This document shows positions 45,153 through 53,897 of a DNA stretch of 64,000 nt, in pieces; the first letter of the stretch is position 1; each line of letters starts with the position of its first letter. Under the pieces are notes generated by a model that worked only from the letters and a program-made list of their open reading frames with translations, searched no databases and was not told where the DNA came from. Position numbers and translations under genes: made by a program. The stretch lies in the NCBI GenBank assembly GCA_000306725.1, contig CP003083.1, forward strand, positions 682,001-746,000, read 5' to 3'. The stretch is from Methanolobus psychrophilus R15 (lineage in GTDB: Archaea > Halobacteriota > Methanosarcinia > Methanosarcinales > Methanosarcinaceae).

Positions 45153-47876
45153 ATGCCAAGCTCTAAAAAATGTCTATACAAACAGGATCTGTTGCTCATG
45201 CTGGTCCTGTCCTTCCTGTCAATTGTCTTTATTCTGGTATCTCCTTTGAATGAGACGCCGCTGAGGATAGTTTTCGCACTTCTGATGATATTCTTCATAC
45301 CAGGATACGCTTTCATATCAGCCCTGTTCCCCGGCAACCGGGAGATCTCAGGCATCGAGAGATTCACCCTGAGCGTAGGTTTCAGCATAGTGATAATGGT
45401 CTTTGACGGATTCATTATCAGCGTTACCCAATGGAAGTTCAGGCCAGATTCTATCACTATATCACTCGCACTACTGACCTTTGCATTTGTTTTCCTGGCG
45501 TACCTTTCACGCAGCCGCCTGCCTCAGGAGGAACAGTTCAGCTTTTCATACGCAGCCTTTATCAGATCCCTGAAAGAAGAAGAGAACGATGATGAAGAAC
45601 TGGATGGTGCGGAGGAGTATGAACAGGACATCCCTCTGCCAGGGAACAAGAAATTCAAGGCAAAGACACGCACAAAGATATCCGCTGTGAAGACAGCTCC
45701 TGAAAGGAAAACACCACGCTCTGAGAAGAACATACCTGACAGGATCCCTCCTGCCGTGACAAAGGCCCTGATGATCGCAATGGTACTCTCTATCATCATT
45801 GCAGGTGCAATGTTCGTCTATGCAAAGGAAACTAGAGAAAAAGAGACCTTCACTGCACTTTACATACTGGGAGATGGCGGTAAGGCAGAGAACTATCCTT
45901 CCACGCTTTCGATGACCCAGCCTACAAGTATAATAGTAGGTATTGAGAACTATGAACATGAAAACGTGAACTATATACTTCGTGTACGGCTGGACGGGAC
46001 GGTCCTGGGTCAGCGAGAGATATCCCTACAGCATAAAGAAAAGTGGGAGCAGGAGCTTCAGCTAAAACCCGAAGCGTACAAACAGGGCAGGCAAAGACTG
46101 GATTTCCTCCTGTATAAGGAAACAGCCACTGGAGGAGCGTACCGTTCAGTACACCTCTGGGTAACACAGGAATTTGGCTCAGCACCAGTGCCTGAAGAGA
46201 CCACTACTACGATCGATTCCATTACCATCGTTAACCCAACCATGGACCTTAACAGCGGATGGGAATTCATCACCACTAATGAGACCGTTGCCAATGGCTC
46301 TTATGTTGAAGCTGCCGGCATATATTCCGGCAGGGCATATGTCATCAACAGCTCATACCGAGGACTATTGCCAATCTCTGAAAGGCACTCCATATCCCAG
46401 GAGTTCCAAAGTGACAGCGAAGAGAATGTCCTCCTGTCCGTATACCTGAGAGATACATACACCAAAGGTACTGCCGGTAAGGACGAAGTCCAGTTCAAGC
46501 AGGTACTGCTTAACGGTGTAATCGTGTGGACCGACGGTATCAATGGCAATGAAGGATGGCAGCGCTTGCAGGTGCCTGTAACGTTAAGAGAAGGAACGAA
46601 CACTCTTATGTTCGCACTGGCGCAGAACAGGAACCTGATGCTTGAGCCGGTGGAAATGACAATTGATGAGATCAGTTTCCAGCCGATCTCAGAGGTTTCT
46701 CCCTATCTCAGGGAAGACTATACCATTGAGTTCGACCTGCCGGTATCAAAGGTCCTCCCCCTACCCCCATCCGTCAGCAATGAGAACTTCATGGTCAGCT
46801 GGAACGGGACGGACATTGGTTCGGGAATAGCATATTACAATATAGACTACAGTACAGACGGCACTACCTGGCAGAGATGGCTTAGCGGCACGACAGAGAC
46901 CGCTGCTCAGTTCAGCGGAAAAGCTGGCACTACATATTACTTCAGGTCAATGGCAGTAGATAACGCCCAGAACAGGGAGCCCATACATCCTCTCCCCGAC
47001 ACCAGCACAACCATAGATGTCGCCAGGCTGGAAGTGACACTGGATATCACTCCAAACCCCACCAGCGAGTCCACGAACCTGATAGTTGAGGCGACCAGGC
47101 CGCTAAGTGAGGTCACCTGCAACCTGAACTCCCAGAATTTCGGAGTCTCGGACACTCTCAAGCTGACCACCAAGGATGGCGGTATCACCTGGACTGGCAA
47201 GTACACCCTTAAAGTCAAAGATAATGTCAATGTAGAGGTCATCGCTAAAGACTTCTCGAACAACACAGCACACACATTCGGTACCATCTACTCTGATACC
47301 TCACTTGAGAAACTCGTTATAAAGGTCTATCCAGAGAAGACATCCTCAGATGTCGAGATAGGTGTCACACCTTCCGTTGCCCTTCAGGAGACTCCCAAAA
47401 TCACTGTAAGGGACAGGAACGGTAAGGTCCTCGAAGTTGAATACAAGAGCCTGTCCGGCAACGAGTACATGTACAGTGCAACTATAAACAGCAGCATTGC
47501 AGACGGTGCTGCGCGGATCACTGCCACAGCAAAGACATCCGCCTCCGAAAGTCTTTATAAAGAGCAGACCTTCGTTATTGACAGGGTGAAACCTACAATC
47601 CAGAGTAATAGCCCGGCAAGTGGTGAGACTGTGACCACAGACAGTCCGACGATCAGGGCATCGTACTCCGATGACCGCGCGGGCATAGACAGGAGCAGTA
47701 TAATATTGCGTGTCAATGGCATTGATGTGACATCCTCTGCGGAAGTGGGGACAAGCTCTATATTATACACAGCCGCCGGGCTTGGGAACGGACAGGTAGA
47801 GGTGTATCTTAGCGTGACAGATCAGGCAGGTAACAGCAGGGAGAAGACATGGACATTCACCGTCAATACAATTTGA
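45153..47876 (+). CDS. DUF1616 membrane protein with large Ig/FN3-like ectodomain
   Basis: 907 residues. About four helices in the first 120 residues and the DUF1616 pattern (FFIPGYAFISALFPGNREISGIERFTLSVGFS). An acidic/basic cytoplasmic loop follows (about 130-205) and a further helix (207-226). Then comes the DUF1616 extracellular part (TALYILGDGGKAENYPSTLSMTQPTSIIVGIEN, about 235-345). The remainder consists of beta-sandwich modules, including FN3-like MVSWNGTDIGSGIAYYNIDYSTDGTTW (about 545-570) and two Ig-like domains near the end. DUF1616 proteins often neighbour archaeosortases and glycan genes. Function unknown. Confidence 0.85.
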   Translation: MPSSKKCLYKQDLLLMLVLSFLSIVFILVSPLNETPLRIVFALLMIFFIPGYAFISALFPGNREISGIERFTLSVGFSIVIMVFDGFIISVTQWKFRPDSITISLALLTFAFVFLAYLSRSRLPQEEQFSFSYAAFIRSLKEEENDDEELDGAEEYEQDIPLPGNKKFKAKTRTKISAVKTAPERKTPRSEKNIPDRIPPAVTKALMIAMVLSIIIAGAMFVYAKETREKETFTALYILGDGGKAENYPSTLSMTQPTSIIVGIENYEHENVNYILRVRLDGTVLGQREISLQHKEKWEQELQLKPEAYKQGRQRLDFLLYKETATGGAYRSVHLWVTQEFGSAPVPEETTTTIDSITIVNPTMDLNSGWEFITTNETVANGSYVEAAGIYSGRAYVINSSYRGLLPISERHSISQEFQSDSEENVLLSVYLRDTYTKGTAGKDEVQFKQVLLNGVIVWTDGINGNEGWQRLQVPVTLREGTNTLMFALAQNRNLMLEPVEMTIDEISFQPISEVSPYLREDYTIEFDLPVSKVLPLPPSVSNENFMVSWNGTDIGSGIAYYNIDYSTDGTTWQRWLSGTTETAAQFSGKAGTTYYFRSMAVDNAQNREPIHPLPDTSTTIDVARLEVTLDITPNPTSESTNLIVEATRPLSEVTCNLNSQNFGVSDTLKLTTKDGGITWTGKYTLKVKDNVNVEVIAKDFSNNTAHTFGTIYSDTSLEKLVIKVYPEKTSSDVEIGVTPSVALQETPKITVRDRNGKVLEVEYKSLSGNEYMYSATINSSIADGAARITATAKTSASESLYKEQTFVIDRVKPTIQSNSPASGETVTTDSPTIRASYSDDRAGIDRSSIILRVNGIDVTSSAEVGTSSILYTAAGLGNGQVEVYLSVTDQAGNSREKTWTFTVNTI

Positions 47877-47896
47877 GAACAAACAAAGGATGATTA

Positions 47897-47948
47897 GATG
47901 ATTATTATCATCATAATCATCCCATATTTGCCCGAATCATTTATATAC
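47897..47948 (+). promoter_or_regulatory. TATA box and CATCATAAT dyad of the third PEF-CTERM gene
   Basis: Arms GATGATTAT (47897-47905) and ATAATCATC (47913-47921) with the core ATCATCATAAT at 47907-47917. After 22 bases comes TTTATATAC (47940-47948), about 60 bases before the ATG. Confidence 0.6.
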
Positions 47949-48009
47949 GAACACTTGCAGAAAGGGCCACTGTTCATAAAATATTGAACATCAAAAAGGT
48001 GGTATAAAA

Positions 48010-48522
48010 ATGAGAAGATTGCTTATAGTAGCTTTAATTGCTCTTGTAGCCATGATAGGAACTGCTTCAGCATATACTCCTGATATATGGAATGCTGTAG
48101 GTGAGGGTCCCGCAGGAGACCTCACACTTAAACCAGGGGAAACAGTCACGCTTAGTTACAGGATGCAAAGCATCAGCATTATAGAGTATGGAATGGTTCT
48201 GCCATACACATCACAGGTAACTGTGTTCAGCGGACCTGGGTCAGCCTCTGACATAACGATCACGACACCCGAGAACGTCACAGTTCCTAATGCAAACGAA
48301 TACACAGACATCGGTGCCATAACCATCAGCATAGCTGCCAATGCACCGGCAGGAACTATCTACAGGGTTAGCATCGGTGCAGGTCCTGTAATAATAGAGT
48401 CCGAGATAGACTCCGCATCAAGATATGTTAACTCAGAGATTCCTGAGTTCCCAACCATTGCTCTCCCGGTAGCAGCAATCCTCGGTCTTGCATTCTTCAT
48501 GCAGCGCCGCAAGGAAGAGTAA
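48010..48522 (+). CDS. PEF-CTERM surface protein (paralogue A)
   Basis: 170 residues. Signal peptide 1-21 (GTASA). Ig/cohesin-like beta domain (about 22-140; DLTLKPGETVTLSYRMQSI, GAITISIAANAPAGTIYRVSI). Tail from residue 145: PEFPTIALPVAAILGLAF then RRKEE. About half of its residues match the protein at 53281. GGTGGTATAAAAATG gives a good ribosome binding site. It carries the shared promoter element. Likely an abundant small surface or fimbria-like protein, anchored by archaeosortase C. Confidence 0.88.
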   Translation: MRRLLIVALIALVAMIGTASAYTPDIWNAVGEGPAGDLTLKPGETVTLSYRMQSISIIEYGMVLPYTSQVTVFSGPGSASDITITTPENVTVPNANEYTDIGAITISIAANAPAGTIYRVSIGAGPVIIESEIDSASRYVNSEIPEFPTIALPVAAILGLAFFMQRRKEE

Positions 48523-48552
48523 GCCAATAACTTACTCCCTTTTTTCTTTTTA
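48517..48552 (+). terminator. Terminator of paralogue A, overlapping its stop codon
   Basis: GAGTAAG-CCAATAA-CTTACTC (7-bp stem) begins inside the last codons and is followed by CCTTTTTTCTTTTT. The same structure ends paralogue B. Confidence 0.7.
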
Positions 48553-48679
48553 GAAACAACTGCTTTTTTACATTCTTCAATATTAAGTCAGGGACACATT
48601 ATGCCAGATGTGCAATACTTCACTATCTAAAGTATTTGTTTTAAATCCAGTTCCATCAACTTAAAGTGTGCTTAGCCTT

Positions 48680-48719
48680 TACACGACGAAGGTTAGGAAT
48701 TCGAATCCCCTCGGCCCCA
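48680..48719 (+). tRNA. Decayed 3' fragment of a tRNA
   Basis: The last 40 bases of a tRNA-like sequence: TTCGAAT T-loop, CCCCT, 3' acceptor CGGCCCC and A73. Two of five T-stem pairs are broken (AGGAA opposite CCCCT), and no matching 5' half (GGGGCCG) exists upstream. It is thus not functional and probably an attachment-site relic. The rest of 48553-48739 shows nothing else. Confidence 0.5.
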
Positions 48720-48739
48720 TGACTCTTTACAAACCCCTA

Positions 48740-50239
48740 TCAGGAAGATGAAGTTGGGAACAAGTTCTCTGAAAAGCCATATCTGCAGCAGTTCTTTATT
48801 TCTGAAAGGGTGCCACGGCTGGTGTTATAATTCCACGTTTTGTCAAAGACCTCTTCATTAGTTTCGCAAGTAGCGAAAGAACTGATGGCTAATGCGAAAA
48901 AATGATTCTCATTTTGTTTTTGCTCTTTGCATAAGGAAATAATATCAGAAGATAATGGGGAAAATAAAAAGTCAGACATGACCAATAAATCTGCTTTTTC
49001 ATAATTCTCACTCTGCATCATTCGTACTCCTTCGTATAAGGCCGGTACAACGTCGGTAGTACCATGAAAACTCATTTTCAGGAAGTGTATCAAGTCTCGA
49101 ATACCTTTTGGAGGAGTAAGATCAAATGTGTCTATTGAATTACTGAAATTGATTAAATAACATTTTCTTTTTTGCGAAGCTGCCTGAGATGTTATACTGA
49201 GAGTCAATGCTTTAGCTATATATTCCGGCGGACCTGACATCGAGTTACTTGTATCGAGGCAGATGATGATTGGCCCCATTTTATCTTCGCCAACGACTGT
49301 TGCGGTTTGTTGGATAGTTTCTTCAAAGACATCATTTTTGTAGCTTTGCCTGGAAAAACACATCAGTAGCTTTTCAACATATTTAAGGTCAAAAAGCAAT
49401 GCAAGATCAGAATCGCTTAACAGGGCCAGCTCATGTGGTATCACATTTTCCAGATCTCTGCCAAGCTCAATACCAACAACCATCTCATTGGAGGTGATAT
49501 CCGGTTTTCTGATATAGTGCTTGATAGTTGAATTAATGATCTCTGTGCGTTCTGATTGTTGTTCCTTTCTTAATCTTCCCATCATCTCGCACAGCTCACG
49601 TACTCCTTTGGCCCTATTCAAGTATTCAGCCCACTGTTTAAGAAAAGAGATATCCTGTTCACTTAATTCATCGGCACTTAGATCCCACAGGAGCCCCGGC
49701 TCAATATCCAGCTCATCAAATACCTCTTTCATTTGCCGTATGGTTTCAAACCACTCTTCCAAATCCTTAAAAAAGCTTGCGCGAAGCCTGTGGAATTCAG
49801 TAAGTTGCCATTCAAGTAACTCTTTCTCATAATCTTTCCTCCATGCTTCCTGTTCATTTCTACGAATAGCATTGAGTACTTTTGTGATGGACTTGCTTTC
49901 TTTCCAGTTCACTTCCCTTTGCGCATCAAGTAGTTTTCGTTCCCAGAATGTAGCATTTACATAGGGATGAAGCAACTTAAAATTGTTCAGGTCCTTTAAT
50001 ATTGACTCTTCAGAAGCACCGTGTTCATTGAAGTCCCATTCTGCAAAATTCAATTTAGACAGGTGTTTTTTAAAAGGATTCATATTTTCTAAATAGGTGC
50101 ATGTCGAGGTCTCCCAGTTACTGACTTTTCTGCTTAGCACAGTTCTAAACCTTTCATCTGTTAGGTCAGAGTATCTCTCTGAATGAAGGATCCCGACAAG
50201 CTCTTTTGCTTCAGCAATCTGCTGATTTATAGACTGCAT
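48740..50239 (-). CDS. viaA: ViaA-like VWA-domain protein
   Basis: 499 residues. Alpha-helical, charged N-terminal two thirds (1-320) and a C-terminal von Willebrand A domain with MIDAS D329-T-S331-N-S333 (IIICLDTSNSMSG), DVVPALYEGVRMM and LLVMSDFLF. ViaA binds the MoxR-type ATPase RavA. In E. coli the pair affects respiratory complexes and aminoglycoside uptake. Its start overlaps the ravA-like gene end by 29 bases, so they form one operon. Role in an archaeon unknown. Confidence 0.85.
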   Translation of the reverse strand: MQSINQQIAEAKELVGILHSERYSDLTDERFRTVLSRKVSNWETSTCTYLENMNPFKKHLSKLNFAEWDFNEHGASEESILKDLNNFKLLHPYVNATFWERKLLDAQREVNWKESKSITKVLNAIRRNEQEAWRKDYEKELLEWQLTEFHRLRASFFKDLEEWFETIRQMKEVFDELDIEPGLLWDLSADELSEQDISFLKQWAEYLNRAKGVRELCEMMGRLRKEQQSERTEIINSTIKHYIRKPDITSNEMVVGIELGRDLENVIPHELALLSDSDLALLFDLKYVEKLLMCFSRQSYKNDVFEETIQQTATVVGEDKMGPIIICLDTSNSMSGPPEYIAKALTLSITSQAASQKRKCYLINFSNSIDTFDLTPPKGIRDLIHFLKMSFHGTTDVVPALYEGVRMMQSENYEKADLLVMSDFLFSPLSSDIISLCKEQKQNENHFFALAISSFATCETNEEVFDKTWNYNTSRGTLSEIKNCCRYGFSENLFPTSSS

Positions 50240-51842
50240 GGGATTGCACCTTTTCTAACAGATGTTCGGCATTTAATTTATGATTTTCCAAGTCCTGGAG
50301 AAAAGCATCGAATGCATCAAGTATTAATTCTCTCTTTTCTGCAGGTACGAATGGTGTTTCATTCAACTTTCTTTGAGTATCAACATAATGGATTGTATCA
50401 TTGATGATTTCCTCAAGCTCGATCAGTGAATTTTTACAAGCATCCTCAAAAGCATATTTAACTCTTGGGCATACGCTTTTTTGAGTACCCCTTTTAAACT
50501 TTACAGGCGGAGTTGCGTCAAACCACTTGACATCTGGTGTACCCTTGATAGGATAATCCCAACCACTTTTTAGCAGTTTTTCCTGTATTTTTATCTCACA
50601 GGACTTACTCCCATTGAAATTGCATTCCACCCGGGTTTGAGGATTTCCATTCTCATTAATTGGAGCAAATGGTTCATAAGTTCCGATCTTTTCTACTGGG
50701 ACATAAAAACGAATTTTTGTCTTAACAGGATCAGGACTATTAGGGCTTTTCGCTATTTCAGGGGAAGTAACAGAAAAATACTGCTTCCCTGAAATTTCTT
50801 TTGTATCGTAAATATCCTCTGAATGATATAGCGTATCGAAAATACCATTTTCAATATCCTGGTAATTCAATACCCAACTGCTCAACTTCTCATAACTTGG
50901 ACAGCCATATTGCATTACACACTTAACAACGATTTCATCAATTTGTTCTCTGTTCTCTTCAAGTGTCCACAGGCAATGTCTCAGTATGAATGCATCAACA
51001 GGTATCACTTCTGTTCTATCACATAGAAATGCTGAAGCTTTTAATATGAATGCAATTTTTTGCCATCTGCGATCAGAAGCATAAACCGCGATTTTAGGAT
51101 TAGCTCTGTTGAATCCATCAATAGAAACTCTGATCGAATTAATGATAGCAAATACTTCTCTGGAAATAGTTATCCTGTATATTTCACTCGGAATTTGCTC
51201 CCATTCAGCATTAGAGAATTGCAGGCCGTCCGGAACTTGTATGTCAATGGGAACAGGCCCTCCGTAAAGCAATTTTTCAAAATTCTCTCTCTCTTGCATA
51301 GGATTTACTGCTATTCGCATCACAAAACGGTCATAGAGGGCTTCCAGACCTTGGTTGACCGGAGGTGTTTCATTGCTTGCAGCAATCAATGCCTTTAGCG
51401 GGACTTTTTCGGCCTTACCATTATTTCGATAGATCCTTTCGTTTATAATTGTCAGTAGTGTGTTTAAAATAGCCGGACTGCTTTTCCATATCTCATCAAG
51501 AAAAGCAAAGTCGGCAGCAGGCAAATATCCATCTGTTTTACGAACATAATTGTCTTTTTTTAGTTCCTGAATACTAACCGGTCCAAAAACATCTTCAGGA
51601 GTACTGAAGCTCTGCATCAGATATTCAAAATGGTTTGTGTCTCTGAACACCTTTGATAAACGGCGGGCAATCAGGCTTTTCGCTGTGCCTGGTAACCCGT
51701 ATAGAAAAACAGGTTGTCCGGAAATGGCTGAAAGAAGTGAAACTGCAACAATCTCTTCTCTTTCATACAGTCCGTCAGAGCAGATATTAATCAGATATGT
51801 AACTCTCTTTTTCATAGAAATGTTTGATTGATGGGAATTCAT
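50211..51842 (-). CDS. ravA: RavA-like MoxR-family AAA+ ATPase
   Basis: 543 residues. Walker A GLPGTAKS (49-56), Walker B DFAFLDEIWK (111-120), sensor 1 LIAASNETPP (about 152-161), arginine-finger region YDRFVMRI. These make a competent MoxR ATPase. The C-terminal part (about 330-543) contains a RavA-type LARA-like insertion (YFSVTSPEIAKS...CEIKIQEKLLKSGWDYP) and a helical tail. Acts as a hexameric chaperone with ViaA. An inverted repeat lies in its 310-base upstream region. Confidence 0.85.
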   Translation of the reverse strand: MNSHQSNISMKKRVTYLINICSDGLYEREEIVAVSLLSAISGQPVFLYGLPGTAKSLIARRLSKVFRDTNHFEYLMQSFSTPEDVFGPVSIQELKKDNYVRKTDGYLPAADFAFLDEIWKSSPAILNTLLTIINERIYRNNGKAEKVPLKALIAASNETPPVNQGLEALYDRFVMRIAVNPMQERENFEKLLYGGPVPIDIQVPDGLQFSNAEWEQIPSEIYRITISREVFAIINSIRVSIDGFNRANPKIAVYASDRRWQKIAFILKASAFLCDRTEVIPVDAFILRHCLWTLEENREQIDEIVVKCVMQYGCPSYEKLSSWVLNYQDIENGIFDTLYHSEDIYDTKEISGKQYFSVTSPEIAKSPNSPDPVKTKIRFYVPVEKIGTYEPFAPINENGNPQTRVECNFNGSKSCEIKIQEKLLKSGWDYPIKGTPDVKWFDATPPVKFKRGTQKSVCPRVKYAFEDACKNSLIELEEIINDTIHYVDTQRKLNETPFVPAEKRELILDAFDAFLQDLENHKLNAEHLLEKVQSHAVYKSADC

Positions 51843-52018
51843 AAGCCTGCTCTCATTTTAAGATCAAACGGTAAAGCCTTGCGTAATCCAAATGAAATCG
51901 ATGCTAGCTCATTTTCAACATTCTGTAAGCAGTTTTGCAATCAGTGTATATTGGTGTAAAAGTGTTCCAGCACTTTGTTCACTTAAAGCTGCGCCTATTG
52001 AGCAATACATTTCTATAA

Positions 52019-52041
52019 ATATGGAATCCTTATTTCCATAT
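52019..52041. promoter_or_regulatory. ATATGGAA-N7-TTCCATAT operator candidate
   Basis: Perfect 8-bp arms in the 308-base region between the divergent ravA-like and CobW-like genes, beside a TATA-like TCTATAAAT. No other feature is seen in 51843-52150. Confidence 0.45.
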
Positions 52042-52150
52042 AAGTAAATAACGCTTTGGAAAAGTTGATGCAGGACGTTCATAAGCGTTTCCAGAACTGA
52101 TACCTGTCATCTTTATGAGATGCATATAGCACTAATTAAGAGGGAATTTA

Positions 52151-52747
52151 ATGCAAGTTGTTTTGATAGGTGGTTTTGCAAGCATGGAAAAGAAAAATGT
52201 TCTTTGCTCAGTCGGGAATGAGCTTGTTGCGAGAGATGAAAAAGTGGGTGCAGTGGTTATTGAAGATATGCAAAATTGTGAAGATGGATCAGTCAGCATG
52301 GATCCTGCCATCCTTGTCAGAGAGATGATGAACATCCCATGTACATTTATAACTGATCTGGTGAATGAAATGCCGGTGATCTATAAACGATTACTTTTTG
52401 ACTACCTTTTGATTGAGGTTCCTTTCAGTCTACAGCCTGGAAAAGTCAAGAAAGCTCTTGTAAATCTTGAACTCAATAATCTGTCCTTTGCACCCATCAT
52501 CTATGTTTTCAATACCAATATGCTCAAAAGTGATGCAAAGATGATCCCAAAGATAATTAGTACCCAGATCATAGAATCAGAGATTATATTTGCAAATGCT
52601 GATTCAGCTGATCAGAAAATGCTAGCTGCATTGAACAGGACATTTGAAGGAATAAATACTGCTGCAAAGGTGTTTAAGATTGCTACAGGCCCGGATGAGC
52701 GTGAAATTAGTGATTTTGTTGACATGATCATCAACTGGAACAATTGA
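52151..52747 (+). CDS. CobW/HypB-like protein lacking the P-loop
   Basis: 198 residues; AGAGGGA before the ATG. The order of motifs follows CobW GTPases: VVLIGGF at the N-terminus, KVGAVVIEDMQ, MDPAILVREMM, LLIEVPFSLQPGKVKKALVN. However, GxxGxGKT is replaced by GGFASMEKKN, and the metal-binding CxCC region reads IPCTFITDL. It probably cannot bind GTP in the normal way or carry metal by the usual motif. The gene is intact, so a retained non-GTPase role is likely. Single gene. Confidence 0.65.
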   Translation: MQVVLIGGFASMEKKNVLCSVGNELVARDEKVGAVVIEDMQNCEDGSVSMDPAILVREMMNIPCTFITDLVNEMPVIYKRLLFDYLLIEVPFSLQPGKVKKALVNLELNNLSFAPIIYVFNTNMLKSDAKMIPKIISTQIIESEIIFANADSADQKMLAALNRTFEGINTAAKVFKIATGPDEREISDFVDMIINWNN

Positions 52748-53168
52748 AATCTGGCAGTACTATTTGCAAAAGTTCCAAAAACAACGGCTCTGTAAAAATC
52801 TCCTATATTCGGGCAATAATTAGAGTAACAATAATTCATAATGTACTGCCAGTTATTGATAATATTTGTCGACAAATTAAATATAGATCTTGAAATGATG
52901 GGACCACATCAAATTAGAATTGGTACTATCAGTACCAATGTGACATCTTAGTTTCATCTTATTCAGATAGTAACAAAAACCTGCGCATTCAAAAGGACAT
53001 TTGCCACACGTATACAAACCTACTCAAAAACAGTAAATTGTGTTGGAGTCATCCGCTAACTGATAAGAGCTCAGGAAAAAGGCTATGATAGTATAGAATA
53101 ATCTTTTGCCACTAGTGACCTGGAAAAACGTAGAAAAGGATACTCTCCTAACTGTGCAAATCATGGTA
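52748..53168. other. Intergenic region with two inverted repeats
   Basis: CTGGCAGTAC (52751-52760) pairs with GTACTGCCAG (52843-52852), 82 bases apart, right after the CobW-like stop. ATTGGTACT-ATC-AGTACCAAT (52919-52939) is a perfect 9-bp dyad with a 3-base centre. No coding potential. Confidence 0.5.
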
Positions 53169-53220
53169 CATCATCATAATGATGATGACCACTTCGGGCT
53201 CTTTTTGCAAATGTATATAT
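53169..53220 (+). promoter_or_regulatory. TATA box and CATCATCAT-A-ATGATGATG dyad of the fourth PEF-CTERM gene
   Basis: Perfect 9-bp arms with a single central A (53169-53187), then about 26 bases, then GTATATAT (53213-53220), about 60 bases from the ATG. This is the best copy of the element. Confidence 0.65.
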
Positions 53221-53280
53221 AGGAACAAAGATGAGTATGCATGTTTAAGACAAACTTTACTAAAGTAAAGGTGGTACAAA

Positions 53281-53790
53281 ATGAAAAGAACATTAGCAAT
53301 ACTATTCGTCGCCATTATGGCCATGGCAGGAACTGCATCAGCATATGATGCATTCATATGGAACGCAGCAGGAACAGGAGCAGCACCACAACCTCTCGTA
53401 CTCAAGGCAGGTGACTCAATAACATTGAGTTTCCGTGCTGAGAACATTGCGCCAGCAGCCGTTGGTGTTCCATTAGTTTACGACTATACTGTTGTTGCCC
53501 TTGCAGGAGGAGCACAGGTTTCTGATATCACCGTGAATCTTCCAGCAGCATTTACTCCAACTGCCACAACTGACACTGATATTGGAGCCATAGAAGTTAC
53601 ATTGGATGCAGCGGCACTATATGGTGCAGAATACCGTGTAACAATTAAAGCAGGCGATGAACAAGTGGACATAGACTTTGGATCAGCTTCAAGGAACATT
53701 GAATCCATCCCTGAGTTCCCAACCATTGCGCTCCCAATAGCAGCAATCCTCGGTCTTGCATTCTTCATGCAGCGCCGCAAGGAAGAGTAA
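53281..53790 (+). CDS. PEF-CTERM surface protein (paralogue B)
   Basis: 169 residues. Signal peptide 1-21 (GTASA), beta domain with the same pattern as paralogue A (PLVLKAGDSITLSFRAENI, IGAIEVTLDAAALYGAEYRVTI), tail from residue 144 PEFPTIALPIAAILGLAF then RRKEE. The 3' 100 bases, including the stop and terminator, are almost identical to those of paralogue A, pointing to duplication or gene conversion. GGTGG precedes the ATG by seven bases. Confidence 0.88.
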   Translation: MKRTLAILFVAIMAMAGTASAYDAFIWNAAGTGAAPQPLVLKAGDSITLSFRAENIAPAAVGVPLVYDYTVVALAGGAQVSDITVNLPAAFTPTATTDTDIGAIEVTLDAAALYGAEYRVTIKAGDEQVDIDFGSASRNIESIPEFPTIALPIAAILGLAFFMQRRKEE

Positions 53791-53830
53791 GCCAATAACT
53801 TACTCTCAACTTTTTTCCTTTCTTTTTTCT
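53785..53830 (+). terminator. Terminator of paralogue B, overlapping its stop codon
   Basis: GAGTAAG-CCAATAA-CTTACTC followed by TCAACTTTTTTCC and further T-runs; the same hairpin as at 48517. Confidence 0.7.
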
Positions 53831-53897
53831 TTTATCCTTCCTCATTACTCAAACCTTATATTCCTGCAACCCCATTCTTTTCTGAAAATACCAGAAG

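Noticed and set aside
48600-48719. An intact or intron-containing tRNA gene
   Set aside because: No 5' acceptor strand complementary to CGGCCCC is found upstream, and the T-stem has two mismatches.
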